Shown here piece by piece: positions 32,734-41,300 of a stretch of DNA of 64,000 nt; position 1 is the first letter of the stretch; the number at the start of each line of letters is the position of its first letter. The stretch comes from Ignavibacteria bacterium (GTDB lineage: Bacteria; Bacteroidota; Ignavibacteria; Tepidaquicellales; Tepidaquicellaceae). Location: assembly GCA_016709315.1 (NCBI GenBank), contig JADJMZ010000001.1, forward strand, positions 620,001 through 684,000. Direction: 5' to 3'. The position numbers and the translations under genes were made by a program. The notes beneath the pieces were generated by a model that was given only the letters and a program-made list of their open reading frames with translations, made no database searches and was not told the origin of the DNA.

Positions 32734-33942
32734 TTATTTTTTTTTCTTAATGATATAGTAACTGTATAAAGTAATGATCAGCATGAATAATCCTCCTGTA
32801 ATAAAAGGATACTTATATCCCAGGAACTGATAAACAAAACCGCCCCAGACCGGTCCGAGAAATCGTGCAAGCGATCCGAGTGACTGATTAATACCGAGAA
32901 TTGTTCCCTGCTCTTCCTTGCCGACAGATTGTGAAAGCATACTTATAGATACAGTATTATTCAGTCCGTTTCCAACCGACAGAATGACAATAACAAAGAG
33001 AAGAAAAATCAGGTTTGTCGAAAACCCTATAAGACCCAGTCCGAAAATTGCAAAAAAGCTTCCGAGTATCAGAGTATTTTCCTCGCCTATTTTTTTGTTA
33101 ATTATCTTCAGCAGAAATATCTGAACTAAAGCTCCCATCACACCCATAAAAGAAAAAATATATCCGATTTCCGCCTGATTCATATTGAGACCTTCTTTCC
33201 TTTCGGCAAAGAGCTGAAATGTTCCGAAAATATTTGAGAAAGAAAAAACAGCTACAAAAAAAATTATCATGTATTTTCCGTAAGATTTGTTGCTGAGAGC
33301 TGTCAGAAATATTCTGAGATTAAAGGGATTATATTTTCTTTTGCTGAGTCTGTTCTTTAGCTGAATTTCCTTAGAGAGTGTTTCTTTGAAAATAAATATA
33401 CACAGTAAAGCGGCGATCAGCGAAAGAGCTGCTGAAATATAAACAGGAAACGAATATCCGAAATTCTGCGACAGCACTCCGCCGATTGAAGGACCGAATA
33501 CAAATCCTAGCGCAAAGGCGGCGCTGATCATTCCGATGCCTTTAGTTCTTTCTTCATGAGAAGTTACATCCGAAATCACTGCCTGCGCTGCGGAAATATT
33601 CGCAGCAAAAATACCTGCAAAAGCTCTTGCTAAAATAAGAATCGAAGCTGAAAGTATTATCCCGGAAAAAACAAAAGCAAGAAGCAGATTAGATACAACG
33701 CTCCCGATGAGGCTCATTACCAATATTGGTTTTCTTCCGTATCTGTCAGATAAATATCCCCAGACCGGCGTGAATAAAAACTGCATAAGAGAATAAATAC
33801 CTGCAATTAAACCTATCGTGAATTCATTGATATGCAAAACATTTACAGAAAACGATGGCAGCAGAGGTATGATTATTCCGAATCCGAGCAGATCAATAAA
33901 TATCGTAAGAAATATTACGACAAGTGTGGATTTATTTTTCAA
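32734..33942 (-). CDS. MFS efflux transporter (TCR/Tet-like)
   Basis: This 402-residue protein has about 12 membrane helices. The major-facilitator loop motif between helices 2 and 3 is GYLSDRYGRKPIL (about 61-73). The antiporter motif C region appears as GFVFGPSIGGVL (about 150-161). These features place it with drug:proton antiporters of the TCR/Tet group (DHA1). The substrate cannot be read. It converges with pgeF, is read in the same direction as the M50 protease gene upstream (52-bp gap), and may be co-transcribed with it. Confidence 0.85.
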   Translation of the reverse strand: MKNKSTLVVIFLTIFIDLLGFGIIIPLLPSFSVNVLHINEFTIGLIAGIYSLMQFLFTPVWGYLSDRYGRKPILVMSLIGSVVSNLLLAFVFSGIILSASILILARAFAGIFAANISAAQAVISDVTSHEERTKGIGMISAAFALGFVFGPSIGGVLSQNFGYSFPVYISAALSLIAALLCIFIFKETLSKEIQLKNRLSKRKYNPFNLRIFLTALSNKSYGKYMIIFFVAVFSFSNIFGTFQLFAERKEGLNMNQAEIGYIFSFMGVMGALVQIFLLKIINKKIGEENTLILGSFFAIFGLGLIGFSTNLIFLLFVIVILSVGNGLNNTVSISMLSQSVGKEEQGTILGINQSLGSLARFLGPVWGGFVYQFLGYKYPFITGGLFMLIITLYSYYIIKKKK

Positions 33943-33994
33943 AGAAAATTAATTGGAAATTTCAGTTAGCTAAAAATAAATAAAGTATTTTTTA

Positions 33995-35002
33995 TTAAAC
34001 TTCAAACACAGGGACGGGACTAAAGGAAACTATAAAAATAAAAAATGTAAACCAACCGGTTATCATTCTTCCTGTCCCTAACGGCTCTTCAAATTCCGAA
34101 TAAGTAGGAGGATGCTTTATCTTAATCACAAACAAAATAAGCAGCGCCCAGACAAGCCAGTTTATAGATCCTATGTTTATGTTAATACCTGCGAAAGGAA
34201 GAAGTCCTGCCAGTCCGAAGAACAGAAGCATGGAAAAGAAAAAGTACGCTACATATTTATGCTTTTGTCCGAACATTGCGTACGAAATGTGTCCGCCGTC
34301 TAATTGTCCGATGGGTATCATATTAAGCGATGTTATCAGAAGTCCAAACCATCCCACGCAAAGAAAAGGATAATGATAGACTTCATTCATGGGCGGCATA
34401 AATACATTTGCGCCGGAAGTAAATATTTTTTCTAAGAAAATAAAGATCAGACTGTAACCGAATGTAAATCCGCTCAGAGGAATTCCCGTTACTGCATACT
34501 CCGGATGAATGTTATACAGATAGTTTACAGGCGGAAGATTTATAAATCCTGCTATTAAGATTATAAGGGAAGTTATCCATCCTGCTATAGGTCCGGCTGC
34601 TCCGATATCGAGCAGCGCCTTTCTGCTGTAATACTGAGATTTCATTCTTATAACCGCGCCCATTGTTCCGAACGGATTCAGAAAAATAAACGGAAAGGGA
34701 ATGTAATAAGGCAGAGTTACTGGAACTTTGTGATACCTTGCCGCAAAGTAATGTCCGAATTCATGTGTTGAAATTACAAGAAGTATCAAAACGGAATAAG
34801 TGATACCGGATGTAAAATTATTCAGCTGATATGGATCTTTATTAGCCCAGAAAACTCCTGCAATAACTGTTGAAAAAATTGTAAAAATAAAAAGGATAAT
34901 ATTTATCAGGAATCCGAATCTGCCTGATTTTTTATTTATTTCGTGTCCGGAATAAAATTCGTTATCCTTTTCGCCTGACTGAAGAGATTCATATTGATTC
35001 AT
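33995..35002 (-). CDS. Site-2 protease family M50 metallopeptidase
   Basis: This 335-residue multi-helix membrane protease has zinc motif HExxH as HEFGH (residues 80-84). The second-half motif NxxPxxxLDG is NMIPIGQLDGGH (Asn227, Pro230, Asp235). It lacks PDZ domains, placing it with short S2P proteins rather than RseP. Members cleave membrane-bound substrates such as anti-sigma factors. The anti-sigma factor at 3209 in this window is a possible but purely speculative substrate. The first about 30 residues are polar and cytoplasmic. Confidence 0.88.
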   Translation of the reverse strand: MNQYESLQSGEKDNEFYSGHEINKKSGRFGFLINIILFIFTIFSTVIAGVFWANKDPYQLNNFTSGITYSVLILLVISTHEFGHYFAARYHKVPVTLPYYIPFPFIFLNPFGTMGAVIRMKSQYYSRKALLDIGAAGPIAGWITSLIILIAGFINLPPVNYLYNIHPEYAVTGIPLSGFTFGYSLIFIFLEKIFTSGANVFMPPMNEVYHYPFLCVGWFGLLITSLNMIPIGQLDGGHISYAMFGQKHKYVAYFFFSMLLFFGLAGLLPFAGININIGSINWLVWALLILFVIKIKHPPTYSEFEEPLGTGRMITGWFTFFIFIVSFSPVPVFEV

Positions 35003-35183
35003 TGGATGTAAAATAATTCTATTCTTGTATTAATTCAATCTGAAAATCAGTTTAAATCAATTAAAGGATTATTCAGCCTTTGCAGATTTTTATTTTTTAA
35101 TCAGGATAATGTCTATGTATCTTTAAATAAAATTCTATTTTAATGATATTGCTTCATTCATAATCATTAGCAGCCGAATAGTT

Positions 35184-36176
35184 TTGGAAGATTTTAATTT
35201 CAATGATAAAGATTTAATTCCCGTCAATAAAAACAAAAAGGGTCCGCTTTCAAAACTTAATCCTTTGTTTTTTATTTTCATGTCACTGGCTCTGGTTTTC
35301 TTTCTCTATCAGATAATCGGAGGTGTTATGACCTATGCATTTCTCGGAAATGATTTGGAAATGATGAATGATAATCTGAATCTGACGAGAATAATCATGT
35401 CTTTTGCTCAGTTCATGTTTATTTTCTTTCCCGCTGTGGTTCTTGTTATGCTGCAGGATCACAATCTGAAAGAAACTTTCAGATTAAAAATGCCGGGCAT
35501 ACCTGTGCTGATATTATCTGTTATTGGAATACTTGTGATTCAGCCGTTTCTTCAGGTATATCTTTATTATCAGAATGAAATTATTTTTTCTCTGCCGTTT
35601 GGGCAGGAAGTCATTAATCAGCTCAGGGAATTATTTGATACACTCGAATCGGCTACGGAAAAGCTTGTTGTTGCTACATCCTTTCCCGAGTTTCTGATTA
35701 TAGTTTTTGCAATTGCCGTTACTCCCGCTATATGCGAAGAGTTTTTATTCAGAGGATTGGTTTTTAAAAATTTCGAAAAAATTATTCCGCCTGCCAAAGC
35801 AATATTCTTCTCTGGACTTTTATTTGCTTTGTTTCACTTTCATCCTTTCAATATTATACCACTTACTGTTCTCGGTATTTTTTTATCGTTCATTGTTTAT
35901 CACAGCGGAAGCATTTATACTGCGGTCATCTGTCATTTTTTGAATAATTTTATTTCTGCAGCTGCTGTATATGTCTACGGAGCGGATTCACTTGATACTG
36001 AAAAAATAAGTCCGGATGATCAGATGCAGTTTATTTTTCTTGGTGTATTTTCATTAGCGGTGTTCATTGTTGTGATAATACTCATTAAAAAATATTCGGT
36101 CATTAATAAAGACAGTATAAAAAACGACGATACAGGTTTGGCAATTCCAACTAAATCAGATTTATCAGATGAGTAA
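35184..36176 (+). CDS. CPBP-family intramembrane glutamic protease
   Basis: This 330-residue membrane protein has a TTG start. The CPBP/Abi motifs are EExxxR as CEEFLFRG (Glu185, Glu186, Arg190), FxxxH as FALFH (His218) and a third His in ICHFLNN (His251). These form the active site of the Rce1-like fold. Substrates are unknown. The C-terminal 30 residues are polar. Its stop overlaps the cdsA start by eight bases, so the two are translationally coupled. Confidence 0.87.
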   Translation: MEDFNFNDKDLIPVNKNKKGPLSKLNPLFFIFMSLALVFFLYQIIGGVMTYAFLGNDLEMMNDNLNLTRIIMSFAQFMFIFFPAVVLVMLQDHNLKETFRLKMPGIPVLILSVIGILVIQPFLQVYLYYQNEIIFSLPFGQEVINQLRELFDTLESATEKLVVATSFPEFLIIVFAIAVTPAICEEFLFRGLVFKNFEKIIPPAKAIFFSGLLFALFHFHPFNIIPLTVLGIFLSFIVYHSGSIYTAVICHFLNNFISAAAVYVYGADSLDTEKISPDDQMQFIFLGVFSLAVFIVVIILIKKYSVINKDSIKNDDTGLAIPTKSDLSDE

Positions 36177-36954
36177 TCAGTTAAAAAGAATTATCACAGG
36201 AATTATTGGCATCCCCGTTTTAATATTAATATTTTATTACGGGGGAATATATTTTTTTATTTTTTCTCTTTTGGTAACATCGCTGGCTTTGTGGGAATTG
36301 TTTTCAATGTTTGAAAAAAAATCTTTTTACCCTTTAAAGATCTCAGGGATTGTTTTATCCTCGGTACTGCAGTTAATATTTTATTTTTATTTCCGGGAAG
36401 TGTTTGTTCTTTTGATATTAATTTTCTTAATTCTGATCTCTGCTGAAGTTTTCAGGAAAGAAAAAGTTAATCCGCTAAACCCTGTAATTGTTTTGTTCGG
36501 TCTGGTTTATATTACAATACCATTCATATTACTGGGAAGCATGAGTGAATATTCAAAGTTGAATCCTGTAATATATATTTTTGTACTCATCTGGACATGC
36601 GACTCTGCTGCATATTTCGGAGGGAAATATACCGGGAGACATAAATTAAGCTCTATCAGCCCTAATAAAACTATTGAAGGATCTGTTATTGGTTTTTTAT
36701 TTACAGTAATAGTTTCTATAGTCATTCACCTTATCTTCCCTTCCGATCTTAACCTGAGAGATGCGATTGTTATCGGAATTCTTGTCGGGGTGTTTTCTCA
36801 AATCGGTGATCTGTTTGAATCTCTGATAAAGAGATATTTCGGAGTAAAGGATTCGTCCGGGATTATTCCGGGTCACGGAGGTGTACTTGACAGGTTTGAC
36901 AGCGTAATATTTGTCGCTCCTTTGGTTTTTATTTATTTTAAATATTTCAGTTGA
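36169..36954 (+). CDS. cdsA: Phosphatidate cytidylyltransferase
   Basis: This 261-residue integral membrane enzyme makes CDP-diacylglycerol from phosphatidate and CTP. The signature near the C-terminus is IKRYFGVKDSSGIIPGHGG followed by VLDRFDS, with the metal-binding aspartates in KDS and DRFDS. CDSAAYFGGKYTGRHKLSSISPNKTIEG is the other conserved stretch (about 145-172). About seven helices and normal length support function. It overlaps the CPBP protease gene. Confidence 0.93.
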   Translation: MSNQLKRIITGIIGIPVLILIFYYGGIYFFIFSLLVTSLALWELFSMFEKKSFYPLKISGIVLSSVLQLIFYFYFREVFVLLILIFLILISAEVFRKEKVNPLNPVIVLFGLVYITIPFILLGSMSEYSKLNPVIYIFVLIWTCDSAAYFGGKYTGRHKLSSISPNKTIEGSVIGFLFTVIVSIVIHLIFPSDLNLRDAIVIGILVGVFSQIGDLFESLIKRYFGVKDSSGIIPGHGGVLDRFDSVIFVAPLVFIYFKYFS

Positions 36955-37121
36955 GTTTTAAGTAGTATTTTTATTTATATTAAAAAATTGTTTTTAATGA
37001 TTTTTACATTTATAAAATTATTAATTGAATTTTTGATTAATTCTTTTAAACTTGAAGTTAATAATACATATAACGCGAACGTAAGATTTTAAAACATTTA
37101 AAGATTAAATTAATATTTCAG

Positions 37122-37625
37122 ATGGCTGACAAAAAATCTCAAAATAAAGACTTAAAAGGTATAAGCAAGAAAAAGAAACCCGAAGAGGATTCTGAATTTG
37201 ATGAATATGTATTGCCTGAAGAAGGCAGCGCCAACGAAGAATTTACGGGAGAAAAAAATTCTCGTGTTATTAATGAAGACGATGATGAATTCATTCTTCA
37301 GGTAGAGGAATTTGAAAAGAATCATGCAAAGGGTAAAATAATAAACATTTTCAACCGGATCGGTAAGCCCAAATTCATTGAGTACGGTAAACTTGACAAA
37401 ACCGCCATTAAAGATGAATTGAAAAGACTTATACTTCTGCTGGATAAATACAATATAATAGTTCACTTTCACAATGATTATCCCGAGAGAGAAAAATACA
37501 GATTTATCACTGAAGAAATTTTCAGGGAATTCGCTGAGTATGACAAAAAAAATAATCACATTACATTTCTTTATGAAGACTATCATCCTGAAATGGCTGA
37601 TGATGAGGATGATGAAGAGTTTTAA
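37122..37625 (+). CDS. Acidic hypothetical protein
   Basis: This 167-residue soluble protein is not recognised. The first 70 residues are highly charged and probably disordered. Residues about 75-155 look folded: a helix-rich stretch (IINIFNRIGKPKFIEYGKL, then IKDELKRLILLLDKYNIIVHFHNDYPEREKYRFITEEIF) and a strand near HITFLYEDYHPEM. The tail is Asp/Glu-rich. It has no signal or membrane segment and is flanked by cdsA and a thioredoxin-like gene, each separated by more than 50 bp. Confidence 0.65.
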   Translation: MADKKSQNKDLKGISKKKKPEEDSEFDEYVLPEEGSANEEFTGEKNSRVINEDDDEFILQVEEFEKNHAKGKIINIFNRIGKPKFIEYGKLDKTAIKDELKRLILLLDKYNIIVHFHNDYPEREKYRFITEEIFREFAEYDKKNNHITFLYEDYHPEMADDEDDEEF

Positions 37626-37679
37626 TATGCACCTATCTTTCTTTTACAATTTCCGGAAAACCTAAACTTTAATTAATTT

Positions 37680-38228
37680 ATGGCTGCGTCAAACAATACA
37701 GATAATCTCGGATCGGAACTTATTGATTTTTCACTGATCGGTGTTGATGGTAAAATATATTCTTCGGATGATTTTAAGAATGCGGAAGTTCTGATAATAA
37801 TTTTTATGTGCAATCATTGTCCTTATGTAAAAGGAATCATAGACCGGTTTACGGAATTTCAGAATAAATATAAAAGCAGAAATGTTCAGCTTGCCGGAAT
37901 CAACTCCAATGACACAGTAAACTATCCTGAAGATTCATTTGAAAACATGAAACTATTTTCTTCTGAGCGCAAAATGAATTTCCCGTATCTGTTTGATGAG
38001 TCGCAGGAGATTGCAAAAAAATATAAGGCGGTTTGCACTCCGGATATTTTTGTTTATGATAAAAACAGAATCTTAAAATACCGCGGAAGGTTTGATGACA
38101 ACTGGAAAGATGAAACGGCGGTGAAAGAAAAAGATCTCGAAAAAGCGGTTATACAACTTCTCGAAAACAAAGAAATTAACTTCACTCAGATACCTTCTAT
38201 CGGATGCTCCATTAAATGGAAATTGTAA
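37680..38228 (+). CDS. Cytoplasmic thioredoxin-like/AhpC-TSA protein
   Basis: This 182-residue protein has a thioredoxin-like fold and active site CNHCPYVK (Cys44, Cys47) after LIIIFM, typical of the NHCPYV subgroup of AhpC/TSA-like proteins. TPDIFVYD supplies the cis-proline. No signal peptide is present, so it should act in the cytoplasm. The substrate is unknown; thiol reduction or peroxide defence is likely. Confidence 0.82.
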   Translation: MAASNNTDNLGSELIDFSLIGVDGKIYSSDDFKNAEVLIIIFMCNHCPYVKGIIDRFTEFQNKYKSRNVQLAGINSNDTVNYPEDSFENMKLFSSERKMNFPYLFDESQEIAKKYKAVCTPDIFVYDKNRILKYRGRFDDNWKDETAVKEKDLEKAVIQLLENKEINFTQIPSIGCSIKWKL

Positions 38229-38405
38229 TATCTGATTCAGGATTTTTTTCTGATTACTTCCTCAAATATTTATGCAATAATAAATCTTCTGCTTGATTTA
38301 TCATTCACAATAACTGATTGTCATTCACTTTTATTTCAAATTAAATTGTAAGAAAAATAATTTTAAACTAATTTGCTAAAGTTCAAATAAAACAAAATTA
38401 ACCTC

Positions 38406-39011
38406 ATGTCAAAATTGGTAATAGTAAGGCACGGGCAGTCTCAATGGAATCTTGAAAACAGGTTTACGGGCTGGATAGATATAGACCTTTCGCCTGCCGG
38501 AGAGAAGGAAGCGGTATCATCCGGTGAAAAATTAAAGAATTATAAATTTGATGAAGCGTTTACTTCTGATCTCAAAAGAGCGCAGAGAACTCTCGAAATT
38601 ATTTTAAAAGAAACAGGGCAAAGCGAAATTCCTGTTGAAAAAGATAAAGCTCTGAATGAAAGAATGTATGGAGATCTTCAGGGAATGAACAAAGACGAAT
38701 GCAGAGCAAAATTCGGAGATGATCAGGTGAAAATCTGGAGAAGAAGTTACGATACTCCGCCGCCAAACGGTGAAAGTCTCAAAGATACTGCTGACAGGGT
38801 TTTGCCGTATTATTTTTCAAGGATCGAACCCGAGCTGAGAAAAGGTAAAAATATTCTGATCTCCGCTCATGGAAACAGTCTAAGAGCTCTTATCATGCAT
38901 CTGGAAAAACTTTCCAAAGAAGAAATTCTTCAGACCGAAATTCCTACCGGCAAACCGAAAGAATATATTTTTGATGATGATCTGAATGTTACAGAAACTA
39001 AATATTTATAG
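38406..39011 (+). CDS. gpmA: 2,3-bisphosphoglycerate-dependent phosphoglycerate mutase
   Basis: This 201-residue histidine-phosphatase-superfamily protein has the catalytic RHG (residues 8-10, phospho-His9) followed by QSQWNLENRFTGWIDIDLSPAG. It also has LNERMYGDLQGMNK (catalytic Glu) and ISAHGNSLRALIMHLE (second His). These segments are specific for dPGM of glycolysis. It is shorter than E. coli GpmA (250 residues), a size seen in many bacterial dPGMs. The HAD gene begins within its stop codon. Confidence 0.92.
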   Translation: MSKLVIVRHGQSQWNLENRFTGWIDIDLSPAGEKEAVSSGEKLKNYKFDEAFTSDLKRAQRTLEIILKETGQSEIPVEKDKALNERMYGDLQGMNKDECRAKFGDDQVKIWRRSYDTPPPNGESLKDTADRVLPYYFSRIEPELRKGKNILISAHGNSLRALIMHLEKLSKEEILQTEIPTGKPKEYIFDDDLNVTETKYL

Positions 39012-39643
39012 TGGAAACTCCGGCTCTTAAAAATATAATTTTTGATCTGGGAAACACTCTTGTTTATTTTGATTACTGTTATTTTTTTGATGGTATATCC
39101 AGACTTGAAAAAAAAGTATATGCAGGAAAACTCCGCGATTTTTTTATTGAGAATAAGTTTGATATTAAAATCGGCAGCAATAAAATCAACATTAAACAGG
39201 CATTCAGAATCCTTAAAAAGAAATTCAATCTCAGAATAGGGTACTCTGACTTTTATTATCTTTACTGCGATATCTTCTGGGAAAATACTCAGATGAAAAA
39301 TTTTCTAGAAAACAAACTTCTTGATTCAGAATACAAATTGTTTATGCTTTCTAATGTTGATGCATCGCATATAAATTTCATTGACAACAACTTTCCTTAT
39401 GTAAAGCATATTAAAAAACGCGTACTTTCATATAAAGTAAAAACAGTTAAACCCGAAAAAAAAATATACCGGCATATTCTTGAAAAATATAATCTTGTTC
39501 CTGAAGAAACAGTTTTTGTGGACGATCTGAAGGCGAATATACTGGCTGCAAAGACACAGGGAATAAATACGATTCACTATACATCGCATAACAGATTTGT
39601 CAGAGAGTTTAATAAATTCACAAAAAAGAAAAAGGTAAAATAA
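39011..39643 (+). CDS. HAD-superfamily (subfamily IA) hydrolase
   Basis: This 210-residue protein starts with GTG sharing one base with the gpmA stop (TAGTG), so translation is coupled. HAD motifs are IIFDLGNTLVYFD (nucleophile Asp in motif I), FMLSNVDASH (motif II), a lysine in KTVKPEKKIY (motif III) and VFVDDLKANI (motif IV). Motif I is DxGNT rather than DxDxT, so the usual second acid is missing, as in several HAD-IA phosphatases with altered chemistry. The substrate is unknown. Confidence 0.8.
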   Translation: METPALKNIIFDLGNTLVYFDYCYFFDGISRLEKKVYAGKLRDFFIENKFDIKIGSNKINIKQAFRILKKKFNLRIGYSDFYYLYCDIFWENTQMKNFLENKLLDSEYKLFMLSNVDASHINFIDNNFPYVKHIKKRVLSYKVKTVKPEKKIYRHILEKYNLVPEETVFVDDLKANILAAKTQGINTIHYTSHNRFVREFNKFTKKKKVK

Positions 39644-39682
39644 TTGATCCGTTATTTATTTATAAAATACAAAAATGTCCTG

Positions 39683-40435
39683 ATGAAAAAACTATCCGCT
39701 TTGTTATTAATATTATTTATTCTTCCGCTGAGCATACATTCACAAACAATGAAGGTAGTAAATAAATCATTTTCTGAAAATGATAAGAAACTTAATTATT
39801 ACATAACCGCTGATTATCCTCAGGCGGATTTTGGTCCGGAAGCGCTGATGGGTGTAAGAGGAATAAGTGATGATATCAATAACGGAATTGATACAATAGT
39901 AAACAATATAATTTCCGGATTTAAAAATTCCGTTTCGGAAATGACAAATCATACGGCTATGAACGGATTAGGAAGTTCGCTTGAGATTAAGGGAGATGCA
40001 TCTGTCATTGCAGGAACAATATTTTCTGCTCAGATAAAAGAGTTCTCGGCAGTTATAGGTATGGCTCATCCGAATACTATTATTACGTCTTACAATTATT
40101 GCATTACTTCCGGCGGATTGCTGACAGACATTTCCGGTCTTTTTTTACATCAATCGGATTATCTAAAATATATTTCGGATTACTGCAAAATGGATTTGAA
40201 AATGAACGCTGAGAGAAACGGATATACCAATATTAATGAAATGATCGAAACCGGAGCATCGCCTGATGTAAAAAATTTCAGCGTATGGAATCTTTCGGAA
40301 GATATGCTCAATATTACTTTCAACGCTTATCAGGTCGCGCCTTATGTTTTCGGGATTCAGTCTGTTTCAATTCCTCTTAGTAACATGACAAACATGATCA
40401 ATCCCGAAGGTCCGCTTTCCTTTATGTTCAGATAA
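39683..40435 (+). CDS. Secreted RsiV-like/DUF3298 domain protein
   Basis: I choose the ATG at 39683 because it begins a clean signal peptide (MKKLSALLLILFILPLSIHSQ), giving 250 residues; a TTG at 39644 is the alternative. The C-terminal half has the DUF3298/RsiV-like pattern: GGLLTDISGLFL, SDYLKYISDYCK and FNAYQVAPYVFGIQSVSIPLS. Such domains occur in periplasmic proteins and in the lysozyme-binding anti-sigma factor RsiV. Function here is unknown. It follows the HAD gene closely and may share its transcript. Confidence 0.72.
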   Translation: MKKLSALLLILFILPLSIHSQTMKVVNKSFSENDKKLNYYITADYPQADFGPEALMGVRGISDDINNGIDTIVNNIISGFKNSVSEMTNHTAMNGLGSSLEIKGDASVIAGTIFSAQIKEFSAVIGMAHPNTIITSYNYCITSGGLLTDISGLFLHQSDYLKYISDYCKMDLKMNAERNGYTNINEMIETGASPDVKNFSVWNLSEDMLNITFNAYQVAPYVFGIQSVSIPLSNMTNMINPEGPLSFMFR

Positions 40436-40553
40436 TTAAACTTTCGTATCAGGAACAGATTTACTTCACCAATTTAATTTATAAATCAGCAAGCTGTCAA
40501 AGTAAGTTCATTTATTGCTTTGAATATTTTTTGTTCAATGATTTCGAAAACTT

Positions 40554-41219
40554 TTAATTACTTTTAATATACTCACCGATTCTTCTGATATTGTCATTAT
40601 TAAAATCCGTAACATTAAAATCAGCGCCTGACAGATCCTGAAAATTCGTACCTGAGTTTGTAAATCCAATGCATTTCATTCCGGCACTTTTCGCTGCAGC
40701 GACCCCGTTTGAAGAATCTTCAATGACTAAACATTTTTCAGGAGGTATTCCGCATTTATCTGAAACCATAAGGAAAATGTCCGGCGCCGGCTTACCGTAT
40801 TTTACTTCTTCACCGCTCACAATGAAATTAAAATAGTTTGTCAGATCGAGTTTATTTAAAATATATTCTATGTTAATTTTTGCAGAAGATGAAGCGACAT
40901 TTAAAACTATTTCATTTTGTCTGAGCTCTTTTAAAAGCTCAGGAATTCCTTTTACCGGTTCTGAAATTTTGCCGGATGAGAGTATATCAAACATTTGTTT
41001 TCTTTCGGTTTCAATCAGCTCGTTTACATCATGCATTAATCCGTATCGCTCTTTAATTCCGCTCCACATTTTAAATGAAGACATGCCGACATATTGATTA
41101 AAATCAGAATTTTCAAAATCAATTCCGAGTTCTGAGAAAAGTCTCCTGTTCATTTCCATATATTCAGGTTCGGAATCTATAAGTACTCCGTCCATATCAA
41201 AAATAACTGCATTAATCAT
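40554..41219 (-). CDS. HAD-superfamily phosphatase, beta-phosphoglucomutase-like
   Basis: This 221-residue protein has motif I FDMDGVLIDSEPEYMEMN (both aspartates present), an alpha-helical cap, motif II VASSSAKIN, motif III lysine in VKYGKPAPDIF and motif IV VIEDSSNGVAAAKSAGM. This is the pattern of the beta-phosphoglucomutase/sugar-phosphate phosphatase group. The exact substrate cannot be told from the sequence. It is transcribed away from the DUF3298 gene and is read in the same direction as the helicase gene upstream. Confidence 0.85.
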   Translation of the reverse strand: MINAVIFDMDGVLIDSEPEYMEMNRRLFSELGIDFENSDFNQYVGMSSFKMWSGIKERYGLMHDVNELIETERKQMFDILSSGKISEPVKGIPELLKELRQNEIVLNVASSSAKINIEYILNKLDLTNYFNFIVSGEEVKYGKPAPDIFLMVSDKCGIPPEKCLVIEDSSNGVAAAKSAGMKCIGFTNSGTNFQDLSGADFNVTDFNNDNIRRIGEYIKSN

Positions 41220-41300
41220 ATCAGTAAATGAACATTTATAATTTATTTATTGGAAAAAAACATTCATAAATAAAATTTTATGTTTCCGTTGAATAACTTA

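Noticed and set aside
37152..37586. 144-residue minus-strand open frame opposite the acidic protein
   Set aside because: It is Phe/Ile/Val-rich, as expected for the complement of an Asp/Glu/Lys-rich gene; the plus-strand frame has better start, context and composition.
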